Source: Bdellovibrio bacteriovorus HD100
GTDB lineage: Bacteria > Bdellovibrionota > Bdellovibrionia > Bdellovibrionales > Bdellovibrionaceae
DNA: 64,000 bases
Direction: 5' to 3'
Assembly (NCBI RefSeq): GCF_000196175.1
Contig: NC_005363.1
Coordinates: forward strand, 2,666,001 to 2,730,000
Below are positions 44,355 through 52,298 of the stretch, in pieces. Under the pieces are notes generated by a model. The model did no database searches and had not been told where the DNA came from. It saw only the letters and a list, made by a program, of their open reading frames with translations. The position numbers and the translations under genes are program-made. The stretch's first letter is position 1; every line of letters starts with the position of its first letter.

Positions 44355-45779
44355 ATGAAGACGCTGTTGGTTCTTATTCTGTCTGTCGCAATGACCGCTC
44401 AAGCCCAAACGGGCGCGAAGGAACTCCCGAAAGATCCACCGAAGATGAATCTGAGCGCCGCCCTGCCGGGGAATCTGTTTGTTGAACTGGCCAAGGCCAT
44501 CAACCCGGCGGTCGTAAATATCTCCACCACGGCAATTCCCAAGAACTCTCCGCGCATGCGCGACCCGATGCTGGATATGCTGGAACAACTTTATGGCTTC
44601 CGCATGCAGCAGCCTCAACAGCAGCAACAGCGCCCGCAGCAAATGGGCCTGGGCACCGGTTTCATCATCCGTGAAGACGGCCTGATCGTCACAAACAACC
44701 ACGTGATCGCCGGAGCCGACATCATCAACGTTCAATTGAGCGAAAAATCCACAGACGTGTTTGAGGCAACCCTTGTCGGCAGCGACGAGCGCACGGACAT
44801 TGCTTTGATCAAGATCAACCCTAAATCCAAACTGCCGGTGGCGGTTCTGGGTTCTTCCAAGGACGTGGAAGTTGGTGAATGGGTGGCGGCCTTCGGGAAT
44901 CCATTCGGTCACGGTCACTCGATGACCAAGGGGATTATTTCCTCCAAAGGCCGCGACATCACAGAGATCAATAAAATCCCTCTGCTTCAGACTGATGCCA
45001 GCATCAATCCGGGGAACTCGGGCGGTCCGCTGGTGAACACCAAAGGTCAGGTGATCGGTGTGAACTCGGCGATCGATGCGCGCGCGCAAGGGATCGGTTT
45101 TGCGATTCCGATTGATGAAGTCAAAGCCATCTTGCCTATCCTGGAATCCAAGGGCCGCATTGCCCGTGGTTTCCTGGGCACAGCATTGGGTGACTTGGAT
45201 CCGGAAGCGGCCGAGTACCTGGGACTGGGCGAACTGCGTGGAGCGGTGATCACAGCGGTGTCCCCTGGCAGCCCGGCTTTGAAGGCGGGTTTGAAGATGT
45301 ATGACATCGTGACGGAGTTTAACGGCAAGAAAATCAGAACCTCTTTGGATCTGATGGATGCGGTGGCCGACGCCCCTATCGGTCAGCCGATTAAAACCAA
45401 GATCATCCGCAACAACAAGGAAATGACCCTGAACGTGGTGACGGCGGAACGTATCGAAGAAAAGCGTGCAGTTCGTGCAGCGACAAAAACCTATGCAGGT
45501 CAGAAAGCTCCGTTTGATCTGGGCTTCACGGTGATTGATCCAACCACAGAGCTTCGCAAGGAATGGGGCCTGCCGGATGATATGAAGCAGCCGGTGGTGA
45601 TCGAGACGGAAAGAAACTCCAACGCTTCAAAGGGCGGTTTGCGCGTGGGTGATGTGATCTTGGATGTTAATAAACAGCCCGTCGACACCGCCAAGGACGT
45701 TTTAAAGGCTCTTAAAAAGGGCAAGAACACCCTTAGAATTGCCCGCAACACCCGTATTCAGATCATCAACATCGAGTAA
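44355..45779 (+). CDS. Periplasmic serine protease, HtrA/DegP type
   Basis: 474 aa with a signal peptide (cut near AQAQT). The trypsin-like domain holds the triad H116 (TNNHV), D148 (RTDIAL) and S222 (GNSGGP). Two PDZ domains follow (about 265-365 and 375-470). A Gln-rich loop (about 85-96) stands in the LA-loop position. It degrades or refolds damaged envelope proteins. Terminator follows. Confidence 0.95.
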   Translation: MKTLLVLILSVAMTAQAQTGAKELPKDPPKMNLSAALPGNLFVELAKAINPAVVNISTTAIPKNSPRMRDPMLDMLEQLYGFRMQQPQQQQQRPQQMGLGTGFIIREDGLIVTNNHVIAGADIINVQLSEKSTDVFEATLVGSDERTDIALIKINPKSKLPVAVLGSSKDVEVGEWVAAFGNPFGHGHSMTKGIISSKGRDITEINKIPLLQTDASINPGNSGGPLVNTKGQVIGVNSAIDARAQGIGFAIPIDEVKAILPILESKGRIARGFLGTALGDLDPEAAEYLGLGELRGAVITAVSPGSPALKAGLKMYDIVTEFNGKKIRTSLDLMDAVADAPIGQPIKTKIIRNNKEMTLNVVTAERIEEKRAVRAATKTYAGQKAPFDLGFTVIDPTTELRKEWGLPDDMKQPVVIETERNSNASKGGLRVGDVILDVNKQPVDTAKDVLKALKKGKNTLRIARNTRIQIINIE

Positions 45780-45816
45780 TTCTAAGCTCAGAAACTTTAA
45801 TAAAGAGCAGCGCTTC

Positions 45817-45844
45817 AAAGCCCATCTTCGGATGGGCTTTTTTA
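45817..45844 (+). terminator. Terminator after htrA
   Basis: GCCCATC and GATGGGC pair around TTCG, with A3 before and T6 after. Confidence 0.92.
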
Positions 45845-45868
45845 TTTTGCCGCTATATAAGTAAACAC

Positions 45869-45887
45869 CTGCCTCAAATTGAGGCAG
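45869..45887. promoter_or_regulatory. Palindrome upstream of spoVG
   Basis: CTGCCTCAA-A-TTGAGGCAG is a perfect 9+1+9 palindrome about 185 bases before spoVG. Its core TCAAATTGA is shared with the toxin-antitoxin operator at 32858-32878. No T-run, so an operator is more likely than a terminator. A shorter palindrome GACCTAGGTC follows at 45924. Confidence 0.4.
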
Positions 45888-46070
45888 ATCGCGGAACTTC
45901 CGTAAAAATATAAATAAATCCTCGACCTAGGTCTTTAGTTTTTCGCGGGTCCACCGAGAAGAAATACGGACCATAGTTTGGCTCCAAGATTGCGACAAAA
46001 AGGCCGGTCAAGCGGCTTTTAGAATGAGCAACTGTTATGGCAACAAGAACGGCAACAAGAAAGGGACTGT

Positions 46071-46397
46071 ATGAAAGTCACCGAGGTGAAAGTTTTCCCC
46101 GTCAATGAGGACCGGCTGAAGGCCTACGTCTCGATCACTCTGGACAATTGCTTTGTCGTGAGGGATCTGAAGGTCATCCAAGGAACCAGCGGTTTGTTCG
46201 TGGCTATGCCCAGCAAAAAACGCAAAGACGGTCAGTTCCGCGATATCGCCCACCCCCTGAATCAGGAGACCCGGGCGATGATTGAAGACCTCATATTTGA
46301 GGCCTACGAAAAAGAACTAAAATCCATGGGCGAAACCCTGGTCAGTCTAAAACGCCAAAAAGCTCCTGGGAGCGACTACGGCAACGACGACTACTAG
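46071..46397 (+). CDS. spoVG: SpoVG family nucleic-acid-binding regulator
   Basis: 108 aa. The family is recognised from the opening MKVTEVKVFPV, VRDLKVIQG, and AMPSKKRKDGQFRDIAHP, which is the conserved core. SpoVG proteins bind DNA and RNA and regulate many processes. AAGGG sits before the ATG. Next downstream is a structured stretch ending in a terminator. Confidence 0.93.
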   Translation: MKVTEVKVFPVNEDRLKAYVSITLDNCFVVRDLKVIQGTSGLFVAMPSKKRKDGQFRDIAHPLNQETRAMIEDLIFEAYEKELKSMGETLVSLKRQKAPGSDYGNDDY

Positions 46398-46409
46398 GTT
46401 TGACTTGAT

Positions 46410-46548
46410 TCACCCTAGGGCCATGGGGCCGGGGTCGAGTTCCCTGCTCACGCACACCTGGCTGCCTAATGTGGAGGCAACCAGCAACGGCGGCTTCAAG
46501 TAAACCCCCTGGAATTCTTAGCCCGTCAGATCCCTGACGGGCTTTTTT
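46410..46548 (+). ncRNA. Candidate structured RNA or long 3' UTR after spoVG
   Basis: GC-rich non-coding stretch with a hairpin at 46458-46484 (CTGG and TGCCT pairing with AGGCA and CCAG across one mismatch) and a strong terminator (46521-46548) at its end. It may be the 3' UTR of spoVG or a separate small RNA. No match to tmRNA, 4.5S, 6S or RNase P motifs by eye. Confidence 0.4.
46521..46548 (+). terminator. Terminator before tRNA-Gln
   Basis: GCCCGTCAG and CTGACGGGC form a perfect 9-bp stem around ATCC, followed by T6. Confidence 0.92.
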
Positions 46549-46614
46549 ATTAAAAGGTTCCCGGTTCTTTTCTAGGCCCATGGCGCGTTATCTTTCAACG
46601 CATAAAGTCTTTTC

Positions 46615-46643
46615 TTGATTTTGGGCCGCAATATCCGTAATTT
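46615..46643 (+). promoter_or_regulatory. Possible promoter of tRNA-Gln
   Basis: TTGATT and TAATTT are spaced by 17 bases and end 24 bases before the mature tRNA. The -10 match is moderate. Confidence 0.35.
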
Positions 46644-46667
46644 GGGCCTTCGAACGCATCATCTTGC

Positions 46668-46743
46668 TGGGGTATCGTCAAGTTGGTAAGACAACAGATT
46701 TTGATTCTGTCATTCGCAGGTTCGAGTCCTGCTACCCCATCCA
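46668..46743 (+). tRNA. tRNA-Gln (UUG anticodon)
   Basis: The acceptor arms TGGGGTA and TACCCCA pair over 7 bp; the anticodon arm CAGA-TTTTGAT-TCTG gives anticodon TTG, reading CAA glutamine codons; the T arm GCAGG-TTCGAGT-CCTGC is intact. The discriminator is T and CCA is encoded. The 3' part of this gene is copied twice downstream. Confidence 0.95.
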
Positions 46744-46774
46744 TTTTTCCTTTAAAAAATAAGACAACATAGAC
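46723..46774. repeat. Direct repeat, copy 1 (tRNA-Gln 3' end and flank)
   Basis: From the T loop (CGAGTCC) through CCA and 31 bases beyond, this 52-base stretch recurs at 46956-47006. Differences are one C/T change in the acceptor, a few substitutions and one indel. The crossover-like start in the T loop is typical of attachment sites used by tyrosine recombinases. Confidence 0.75.
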
Positions 46775-46810
46775 ACCAGGAAACTCGCTTCGGGCATTGC
46801 TACGTCTTCA

Positions 46811-46970
46811 GGGTAGCAGGACTCGAAGAGAGCAATCGTACCCGTTTGCGATCCGACCAACGGGAGGATTGTAAATGGGGCGGCAGGCCCGGATGGCCTG
46901 ACGAGATTGCGGCCCCGGCTCTGGAAGGTTGGGCAGGAGCCCAACCTGGGAAGACCGAGTCCTGCTACCT
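46811..46970 (+). ncRNA. Candidate cloverleaf-like RNA closed by tRNA-Gln-derived arms
   Basis: The left arm (46812-46825) is the inverse of the tRNA-Gln 3' end and pairs over 14 bp with 46956-46969. Inside are three hairpins: 46833-46871 (CAATC/GATTG and CCCGTT/AACGGG), 46877-46916 (GGGGC/GCCCC enclosing CAGGCC/GGCCTG) and 46927-46946 (GGTTGGGC/GCCCAACC with tetraloop AGGA). After the right arm come CATCCA and a T5 run. No open frame explains it. Function unknown. Confidence 0.5.
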
Positions 46971-47006
46971 CATCCATTTTTCCTTGAAAAATCAGACAAC
47001 ATAAAC
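46956..47006. repeat. Direct repeat, copy 2 (displaced tRNA-Gln 3' end)
   Basis: Repeats the tRNA-Gln 3' end from CGAGTCC to CCA and the flank with CCATTTTTCCTT and AGACAACATA. The 5' half of a tRNA is absent, so this is not a second gene. It could be the far attachment site of a small integrated element. Confidence 0.75.
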
Positions 47007-47128
47007 CTCAAGAATTCCACTTCGACAAAACTACAAGTTCGGAGTGCAACGATTCAAAGACAGCAGTCAGCTTTTAAGTCGCTCCTTAGTGTAACTCGCG
47101 TAAAGATTTCCCAACAAAGTCCTTAAAA

Positions 47129-47157
47129 TTGCCAAGCCTAGCGGTCCTATATATATA
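47129..47157 (+). promoter_or_regulatory. Promoter candidate of the HEPN gene
   Basis: TTGCCA (47129-47134) and TATATA (47152-47157) are 17 bases apart, and the start codon lies 28 bases further on. Confidence 0.5.
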
Positions 47158-47185
47158 CTAATGTTTACAGGAAGCTGAAAAAGTA

Positions 47186-48391
47186 ATGGACGTAACGTAC
47201 GACGAGCTTATCCAAAACATTGAACACTGGCATGCAGCGACTCCACATGAAGCACTTGCTGAGGCCGAAGAGCGCAAACAGAACAAGAAGTTTGTGGGAA
47301 CAACAGGATCTCATTTTGATGTCTCCGCCGAGCTAACACCAGTTGACATCTATTGCATTCTCAAAAGTAAATTTGGGGAGCCTAATGGCATTCAAATGCT
47401 CTTTAAGAAGAAAAATGATGTAGACAATCTTATTCATTGGGCTTGGGAGCTTAAATACAAAAATACCTACATACACATCACTGGTTTCTTCTTCCATTTT
47501 AGTGTGTTGATAAAAGGATCTAAAGATCCAAAAAATGATGATCAACAAAAGTTCCTAAAAGCTTTTTTAACTCTAAAAAAGAAGGTGAAACCTGAGATTG
47601 AGACAGTAAAATCCACCCTAGAAAAGTGGCTCATTTTCTCCAATCCTTACGTTCAATTCTCAGACATGGTAGAGGAAATTATTGACGAACTTGAAGCGGA
47701 GCCAAAACTCAAAAGAATCGAAAACAGACCCGCAAGATTCACGTCTTCTTTTCAAGAAGACGTGACGGCAAATTCAAAGCACTTTGCTGACACATTTAGA
47801 AGAAGAATTACATTAAAACTAATAATTCCAATTTGGATTGAGTCTTTTATTAATCTAATAATATTCCTCTGCGCAAAACCAAGTATCCGCGAAACTGAAG
47901 AGCTCACCAATTTCAAAATTTCCCCATGGAGAAATCGACTTAAAAATATCCATTCAATGTGCATGCACGTGTCTAAAGTCGATATGAGTTCAGAGAAAAT
48001 TAAGCAAATTGAGCCTCTGTTCAAAAATAGGAACAGACTCTTACATGGAGGTATTGCACCTACTATAACTGGTAAACAAATGTATTTTGCTCAGGGGCAC
48101 ATCCCTCTGCTTGATGAAAATCTTTATATGACAGACTTTTTCCATGATATTTCGCTTCACGGCTTAGATGTAGATGAACTTTATAATGAAGTCGAATTGG
48201 CGCGGAACTTCATCGCTTTCATGCTGGAATTGATTGAACCAAAATTTGTTCGCATGATGTTACCAATTCTAAATGACTCGACACCTGGTTGGGATGAAAA
48301 AAGAAAGATCGCCGGCCAAGTTATTCCGAAGCATATAGTTGATATGTTTCCAGTGTTTGACCCCATCTCCACCGAAAAAGAAAAAAGCTAA
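47186..48391 (+). CDS. Orphan HEPN-motif protein, 401 aa, AT-rich
   Basis: I recognise no full-length family. The motif KNRNRLLHGG has arginine 282 and histidine 287 in Rx4H spacing with a polar residue after Arg, the catalytic signature of HEPN ribonucleases, set in a helical C-terminal part (about 200-370). The N-terminal 110 residues are mixed alpha/beta. No signal peptide. AGGAAG precedes the ATG. Base and codon use is much more AT-rich than neighbours, pointing to transfer. It stands alone beside the tRNA-Gln repeats. A defence or abortive-infection role is inference. Confidence 0.75.
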   Translation: MDVTYDELIQNIEHWHAATPHEALAEAEERKQNKKFVGTTGSHFDVSAELTPVDIYCILKSKFGEPNGIQMLFKKKNDVDNLIHWAWELKYKNTYIHITGFFFHFSVLIKGSKDPKNDDQQKFLKAFLTLKKKVKPEIETVKSTLEKWLIFSNPYVQFSDMVEEIIDELEAEPKLKRIENRPARFTSSFQEDVTANSKHFADTFRRRITLKLIIPIWIESFINLIIFLCAKPSIRETEELTNFKISPWRNRLKNIHSMCMHVSKVDMSSEKIKQIEPLFKNRNRLLHGGIAPTITGKQMYFAQGHIPLLDENLYMTDFFHDISLHGLDVDELYNEVELARNFIAFMLELIEPKFVRMMLPILNDSTPGWDEKRKIAGQVIPKHIVDMFPVFDPISTEKEKS

Positions 48392-48648
48392 TGTCGAAAA
48401 CCTTTAAGCTAACAAAATGAGAAATCAAGATAAAGGCTACTCAACCTCTCTTTAAAGCAACTCGAGCCCTATAAAAACCTAACTGCATTAGTTAGCAAAA
48501 CACCCTTTGAGTGAAACCTTTCGATCACAACTTGCCCCCTCCCAAATTTACAAAACCCACCCCCTTCACCCCCACTTTCAAACACTTAATTTGCGTTTTT
48601 CCGGGATAAACAATAAATCATCTAGCAACCAAAACCCTGGAGAAACCT
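48392..48648. other. AT-rich intergenic region after the HEPN gene
   Basis: Non-coding. A 6-bp hairpin (CTAACT/AGTTAG, 48479-48495) may end the HEPN transcript. I looked for a third copy of the tRNA-Gln repeat as the right end of an island and did not see one. AT content falls back to normal at about 48640. Confidence 0.5.
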
Positions 48649-49011
48649 TTGAAAACCTTCAAACGTGCCCTGACTGCGATCGTTCTGTCCCTGGCTCCGT
48701 TCGTAAACGCTCACGCTGCTGTTTGCACTATCACCACGAGCGAAACCCCGTTTAAAGCCTCTAAAGAACAGCCGGACCGCGAATACGCGACCCTTGAAAA
48801 AGGCTCTGCCAATGGAGTTGATTTTTACCTGCGTGCCGCCCATGGCGTGGTTCGCCTGGAAGCTTGGAAGTCCGGGAAACTCGTAGTCAGCACCTTTGCT
48901 CAGGAAGGCGCTCAGTCCCCTTATGGCGATGCCCTGAACCTGGCGATCCAAACCCCTGCGGGCCCGGTTGAGGCTCAATGTGAAGGCTTCAACGCCCTGC
49001 TTGGCTATTAG
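48649..49011 (+). CDS. Secreted protein of unknown function, 120 aa
   Basis: TTG start with TGGAGA upstream and no ATG option. A signal peptide (cut near AHAAV) leads to a beta-rich mature part with two cysteines. No family recognised. Confidence 0.65.
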   Translation: MKTFKRALTAIVLSLAPFVNAHAAVCTITTSETPFKASKEQPDREYATLEKGSANGVDFYLRAAHGVVRLEAWKSGKLVVSTFAQEGAQSPYGDALNLAIQTPAGPVEAQCEGFNALLGY

Positions 49012-49107
49012 AACCAGTTAAAACTACAAAAGGACCAAAAGCCCTTGCCCATCCCCCCGTTTTTATGGGAGTTTCGCCCGTCATCCCCTAAAAACAGGAA
49101 ATACGTT

Positions 49108-49374
49108 ATGCAAGACTTCATCCCCCCACAGCCCCCAAAATCCTTCCGCATCGTTCTGGAGCTGTTTAAGTCTGCTAAACGCCTTGATGGCGTCCTGCTT
49201 ACGGCGATTAAAAACCAAAACGAAGACCTGAACCTGCGCGAGATTTCCCGCACAGAATTCAAAGAGCTTTTCAATACCGGTAAAATTCAGATCAAAGGCC
49301 AAAGAGCGACGCCATCTTCTTCAGTAGCTAAAGGCATCACTTACGTAGACATCCTGGGATTCAAAAACAAATAG
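49108..49374 (+). CDS. Small protein of unknown function, 88 aa
   Basis: ATG at 49108 follows AGGAA by 7 bases; a longer reading from a TTG at 49045 has weaker support. Mostly basic and helical in the middle (FRIVLELFKSAKRLDGVLL). No signal or family seen. Confidence 0.55.
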   Translation: MQDFIPPQPPKSFRIVLELFKSAKRLDGVLLTAIKNQNEDLNLREISRTEFKELFNTGKIQIKGQRATPSSSVAKGITYVDILGFKNK

Positions 49375-49401
49375 CCCGCCTGAAGCCCGATTGCGGCGGT
49401 T

Positions 49402-50313
49402 TTAGGGTCTGCACCCATGAAGTCGCCCGACGGCATTTTTAAATTCATTTTCAGACTTATAAATCGCCAAGGCATTTTCAACCATCTCGTTGGCGGACAT
49501 CGCCTGCTGATTGATATCTATCAAGCTGCGCAGCTTCTGCGCTTCCCGGGACGCTCGCTGCTCCCCTGCCGTCATCGCAATCCCGGCATAAACCTGCTTC
49601 ACATCGGCCATTTCAACGGCGCTAAATTCTGGAAGCCGAGGATCCGTCCCGATATACACAAACGCAGTCTGCAAGGATTCCTCTCCACAAACCACATCCA
49701 GGTCCGAACGCCATACATATTCGGCCATCATGATGTTTTCACTTTTCAGGGCTTTTTGCAGAAGCAAGCGGAAGCGTGCGTTTTCGGGCTGAAGAATCAT
49801 CGCCAAAGTCATCTCTGAAATCCGCATCGTGTCTGGAATGCCGTTGTCCGGGTCCGCCACCAGATGACCTTCCTGATAAATAGCCTTCACCGTGTCTGCG
49901 CTAAGATAAAGACCACGAGCCAAGCTGATATAATAAGAATCAGGCTTTACCGTGAATTCGATCATCATCTTGCCATAGCTTTCAGAAATATGGGGATCGA
50001 TGGCCAGATAAAGGCCCTCCCCGGCAAACAGCCCTTTGCTGCCAGAGGTTTTGGACCAAAACTTGGAGGTCGCATAAGAAATGCGAGTCTGCAAAACCTG
50101 CTTTCGTCCTTGAGGCGTCGCCATCAAAGCCTGCGTGGCCGGGGCGTCTTCCTGATAGATGTCGAAGTAATGATATAGCCGCTGTTCGTGGCCAAAGGTG
50201 ATCTTGGCATTTCGCAGGTCACGAGCCAATAAAGACTCGGCAGAGGACAAAGCCCCAGCCTGGGCTGACCAAGAAATAGACAACAGACAAATTGCGACGA
50301 AAAACGTCTTCAC
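49402..50313 (-). CDS. Secreted protein with ADP-ribosyltransferase-like signature, 303 aa
   Basis: Signal peptide (cut near AQAGA at about 18). In the mature chain LYHYFDIY (about 46-53) is followed by GLFAGEGLYLAIDPHISESYG (in pieces GEGLYLA, about 99-105, and SESYG). This recalls the H...Y core of PARP-like ADP-ribosyltransferases, where a His strand precedes G-x-GIYFA-x-x-x-SKS-x-Y. The last catalytic position is unclear. A secreted effector toward prey is possible; this is inference. No coupled gene. Confidence 0.65.
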   Translation of the reverse strand: MKTFFVAICLLSISWSAQAGALSSAESLLARDLRNAKITFGHEQRLYHYFDIYQEDAPATQALMATPQGRKQVLQTRISYATSKFWSKTSGSKGLFAGEGLYLAIDPHISESYGKMMIEFTVKPDSYYISLARGLYLSADTVKAIYQEGHLVADPDNGIPDTMRISEMTLAMILQPENARFRLLLQKALKSENIMMAEYVWRSDLDVVCGEESLQTAFVYIGTDPRLPEFSAVEMADVKQVYAGIAMTAGEQRASREAQKLRSLIDINQQAMSANEMVENALAIYKSENEFKNAVGRLHGCRP

Positions 50314-50531
50314 AGAATCTTCCTATTGAAAGAGTTGGCTTTTACAGCAAAGCACTCCGCACGCCTTCGAAGGAATGCAAAGCCCAGTCCAGCGACAAGT
50401 GAACATTACTAGCATCCAACCCTGCCTAACGCCGTGAAAACCGCATCTAGGGCCAGTCTTAGGCTCGATCTTCAACAAATTTATTATAAATCAGCAAAGT
50501 TCTTTACACTGTACTCTGACAAGGAGAACTG

Positions 50532-52298
50532 ATGCGTCTATCCTTCAAAACGACCACGAGTGCCGCCCTGCTACTGACTCTGACAGCCTGCTCAAGCATG
50601 CCTGCGAAAAAAAACACCGAACCAAAAATGCAAAGCCTAGTGACGCCGTCATCCGCATTGGATCCCGTCAACGTCCGTGCAGAGGCTGACTATAACTTCA
50701 TCATGGGCGATGTGCTAAGCCGCGAAGGAAAGTCCGAACAAGCCGTGGCCCTTTTTGAAAAGGTCGCAGCGCTGGATCCAAATTCGGCAGCCGTACAAAT
50801 GCGCCTGTCAGCCGAATATCTCAAAGTGGGCAAGGTGAAAGAAGCCATCCTGAAGGCCGAACAAGCCGTTGCCAAAGATTCCAAAAATATCGAGTCCCTT
50901 TTGGTCTTGGGTGGGCTGTATTCCGCCGACAAATCCTATGACAAGGCGATTGCCCAATATAAAGCCGTCTTGCACCTGGAGCCCAAAAACAGCGAGGCGC
51001 CGATTTACATCGGGTCTTTGTATGCGGATAAAAAAGAATTCAAAAAAGCAGAGCAGTACTTCCACTCGCTGCTGAAAGACCCCGGCTATGAGACGCCGCA
51101 CGAGGTTTACTATTACATTGGCCTGACCCATCTGGATCAGGAAGGTGTGAATCATCAACAGTCCGCAGAAAAAGCCCTGAAGAAGGCCCTGGAGATCAAA
51201 CCCGGCTTTGAAGACGCGTTGATCTCGCTTGCGAATCTGTACCTGCTGCAAAACAACCGCGGAAAAGCGCTGGCTTTGTGTCTGGAATACCAAAAACAAG
51301 AAAACTTCAGCCCCAAGGTCGCTGACCTTATTGCGCAAATTTACATCGAAGACGGCGATTCGGAAAAAGCCTATTCCCAACTGGAGATGATCTCCGGAAA
51401 TTCCGAGTCCTCGTTGGATGTGCAAATGAAGATGGCCCTGCTGTTGATTGAACAAAAACGTTTTAATCAGGCCGGAGCCAAACTGAAAGACATCGTCGCT
51501 CAATACCCGACGGCGGATTCGGCGCGCTATTACCTTGCGGCCGTTCAGGAAGAAACCGGTGACATGGAAAATGCCATCCGCAATTACATGCAGGTGCCGC
51601 ATTCAAGCAAACACTTCAGTGAAGCGATCGTGCATGCAGCCCACCTTCTGAAGGGACAGGGCAAATTGAACCAGGCCCTGGTCATCACCCAGAAAGGCCT
51701 GCAAACCAAGGCGGACAAACCGCAGGTTTATACCATGTATGCCTCTTTGCTGGATGCAAAAGCAGACTATCTGGGGGCGGCCCAGGTGCTGGAACAGGGA
51801 CTTTCAAAATACTCCAAGAATGTCGAGCTGCTGTTTCAGCATGCGCTGATTTTGGACCGACTGGGCAGAAAAGACACCATGATCGCACAGATGAAAAAGG
51901 TTCTGGAGATCGAACCCAATCACGTGCAGAGCTTAAGCTATCTGGCCTTTTCATTGGCCGAACTGAATCAGCATCTGCCAGAAGCTGAACGACTGGCAAG
52001 ACGAGCTTTGGAACTGGATCCTAAAGACGGCTATGTGCTGGATACGCTGGGCTGGGTGTTGTTCAAACAAAAACGCTTCTCTGAATCCATTCAAGTCTTG
52101 GAGAAGGCCCACGAATACCAGGCTTCGGCCAGCATCATTGCCGAGCATTTGGCAGACGCTTATTCCATGCATTCCCAGGCAGACAAAGCCCGACAGATGT
52201 ATGAAAAGGCGGCAAGCCTGACCACGGACCAAAAACGAGTCAGCAAGATTCGCAGCAAACTGCGCGAACTGTCGCTGTCGGTTTCTTACTTAAAATAA
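50532..52298 (+). CDS. TPR-rich lipoprotein, 588 aa
   Basis: Lipobox LTAC (cysteine at residue 20). The rest is a solenoid of about 13-15 tetratricopeptide repeats (first near 50-85, with SREGKSEQAVALFEKV; last near 540-570). It probably sits on the inner face of the outer membrane as an assembly scaffold. AAGGAG precedes the ATG. The last 13 bases overlap the convergent beta-lactamase-fold gene. Confidence 0.88.
   Translation: MRLSFKTTTSAALLLTLTACSSMPAKKNTEPKMQSLVTPSSALDPVNVRAEADYNFIMGDVLSREGKSEQAVALFEKVAALDPNSAAVQMRLSAEYLKVGKVKEAILKAEQAVAKDSKNIESLLVLGGLYSADKSYDKAIAQYKAVLHLEPKNSEAPIYIGSLYADKKEFKKAEQYFHSLLKDPGYETPHEVYYYIGLTHLDQEGVNHQQSAEKALKKALEIKPGFEDALISLANLYLLQNNRGKALALCLEYQKQENFSPKVADLIAQIYIEDGDSEKAYSQLEMISGNSESSLDVQMKMALLLIEQKRFNQAGAKLKDIVAQYPTADSARYYLAAVQEETGDMENAIRNYMQVPHSSKHFSEAIVHAAHLLKGQGKLNQALVITQKGLQTKADKPQVYTMYASLLDAKADYLGAAQVLEQGLSKYSKNVELLFQHALILDRLGRKDTMIAQMKKVLEIEPNHVQSLSYLAFSLAELNQHLPEAERLARRALELDPKDGYVLDTLGWVLFKQKRFSESIQVLEKAHEYQASASIIAEHLADAYSMHSQADKARQMYEKAASLTTDQKRVSKIRSKLRELSLSVSYLK

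Noticed and set aside
46410-46548. tmRNA, 4.5S RNA or RNase P RNA
   Set aside because: A possible GCA-start tag frame ending in TAA was noted, but it lacks a hydrophobic tag end and the tRNA-like domain; the GGAA core of 4.5S and the RNase P core motifs are also absent.
46956-46976. Second tRNA-Gln gene
   Set aside because: Only the 3' part from the T loop is present; no D arm, anticodon arm or 5' acceptor strand precedes it.
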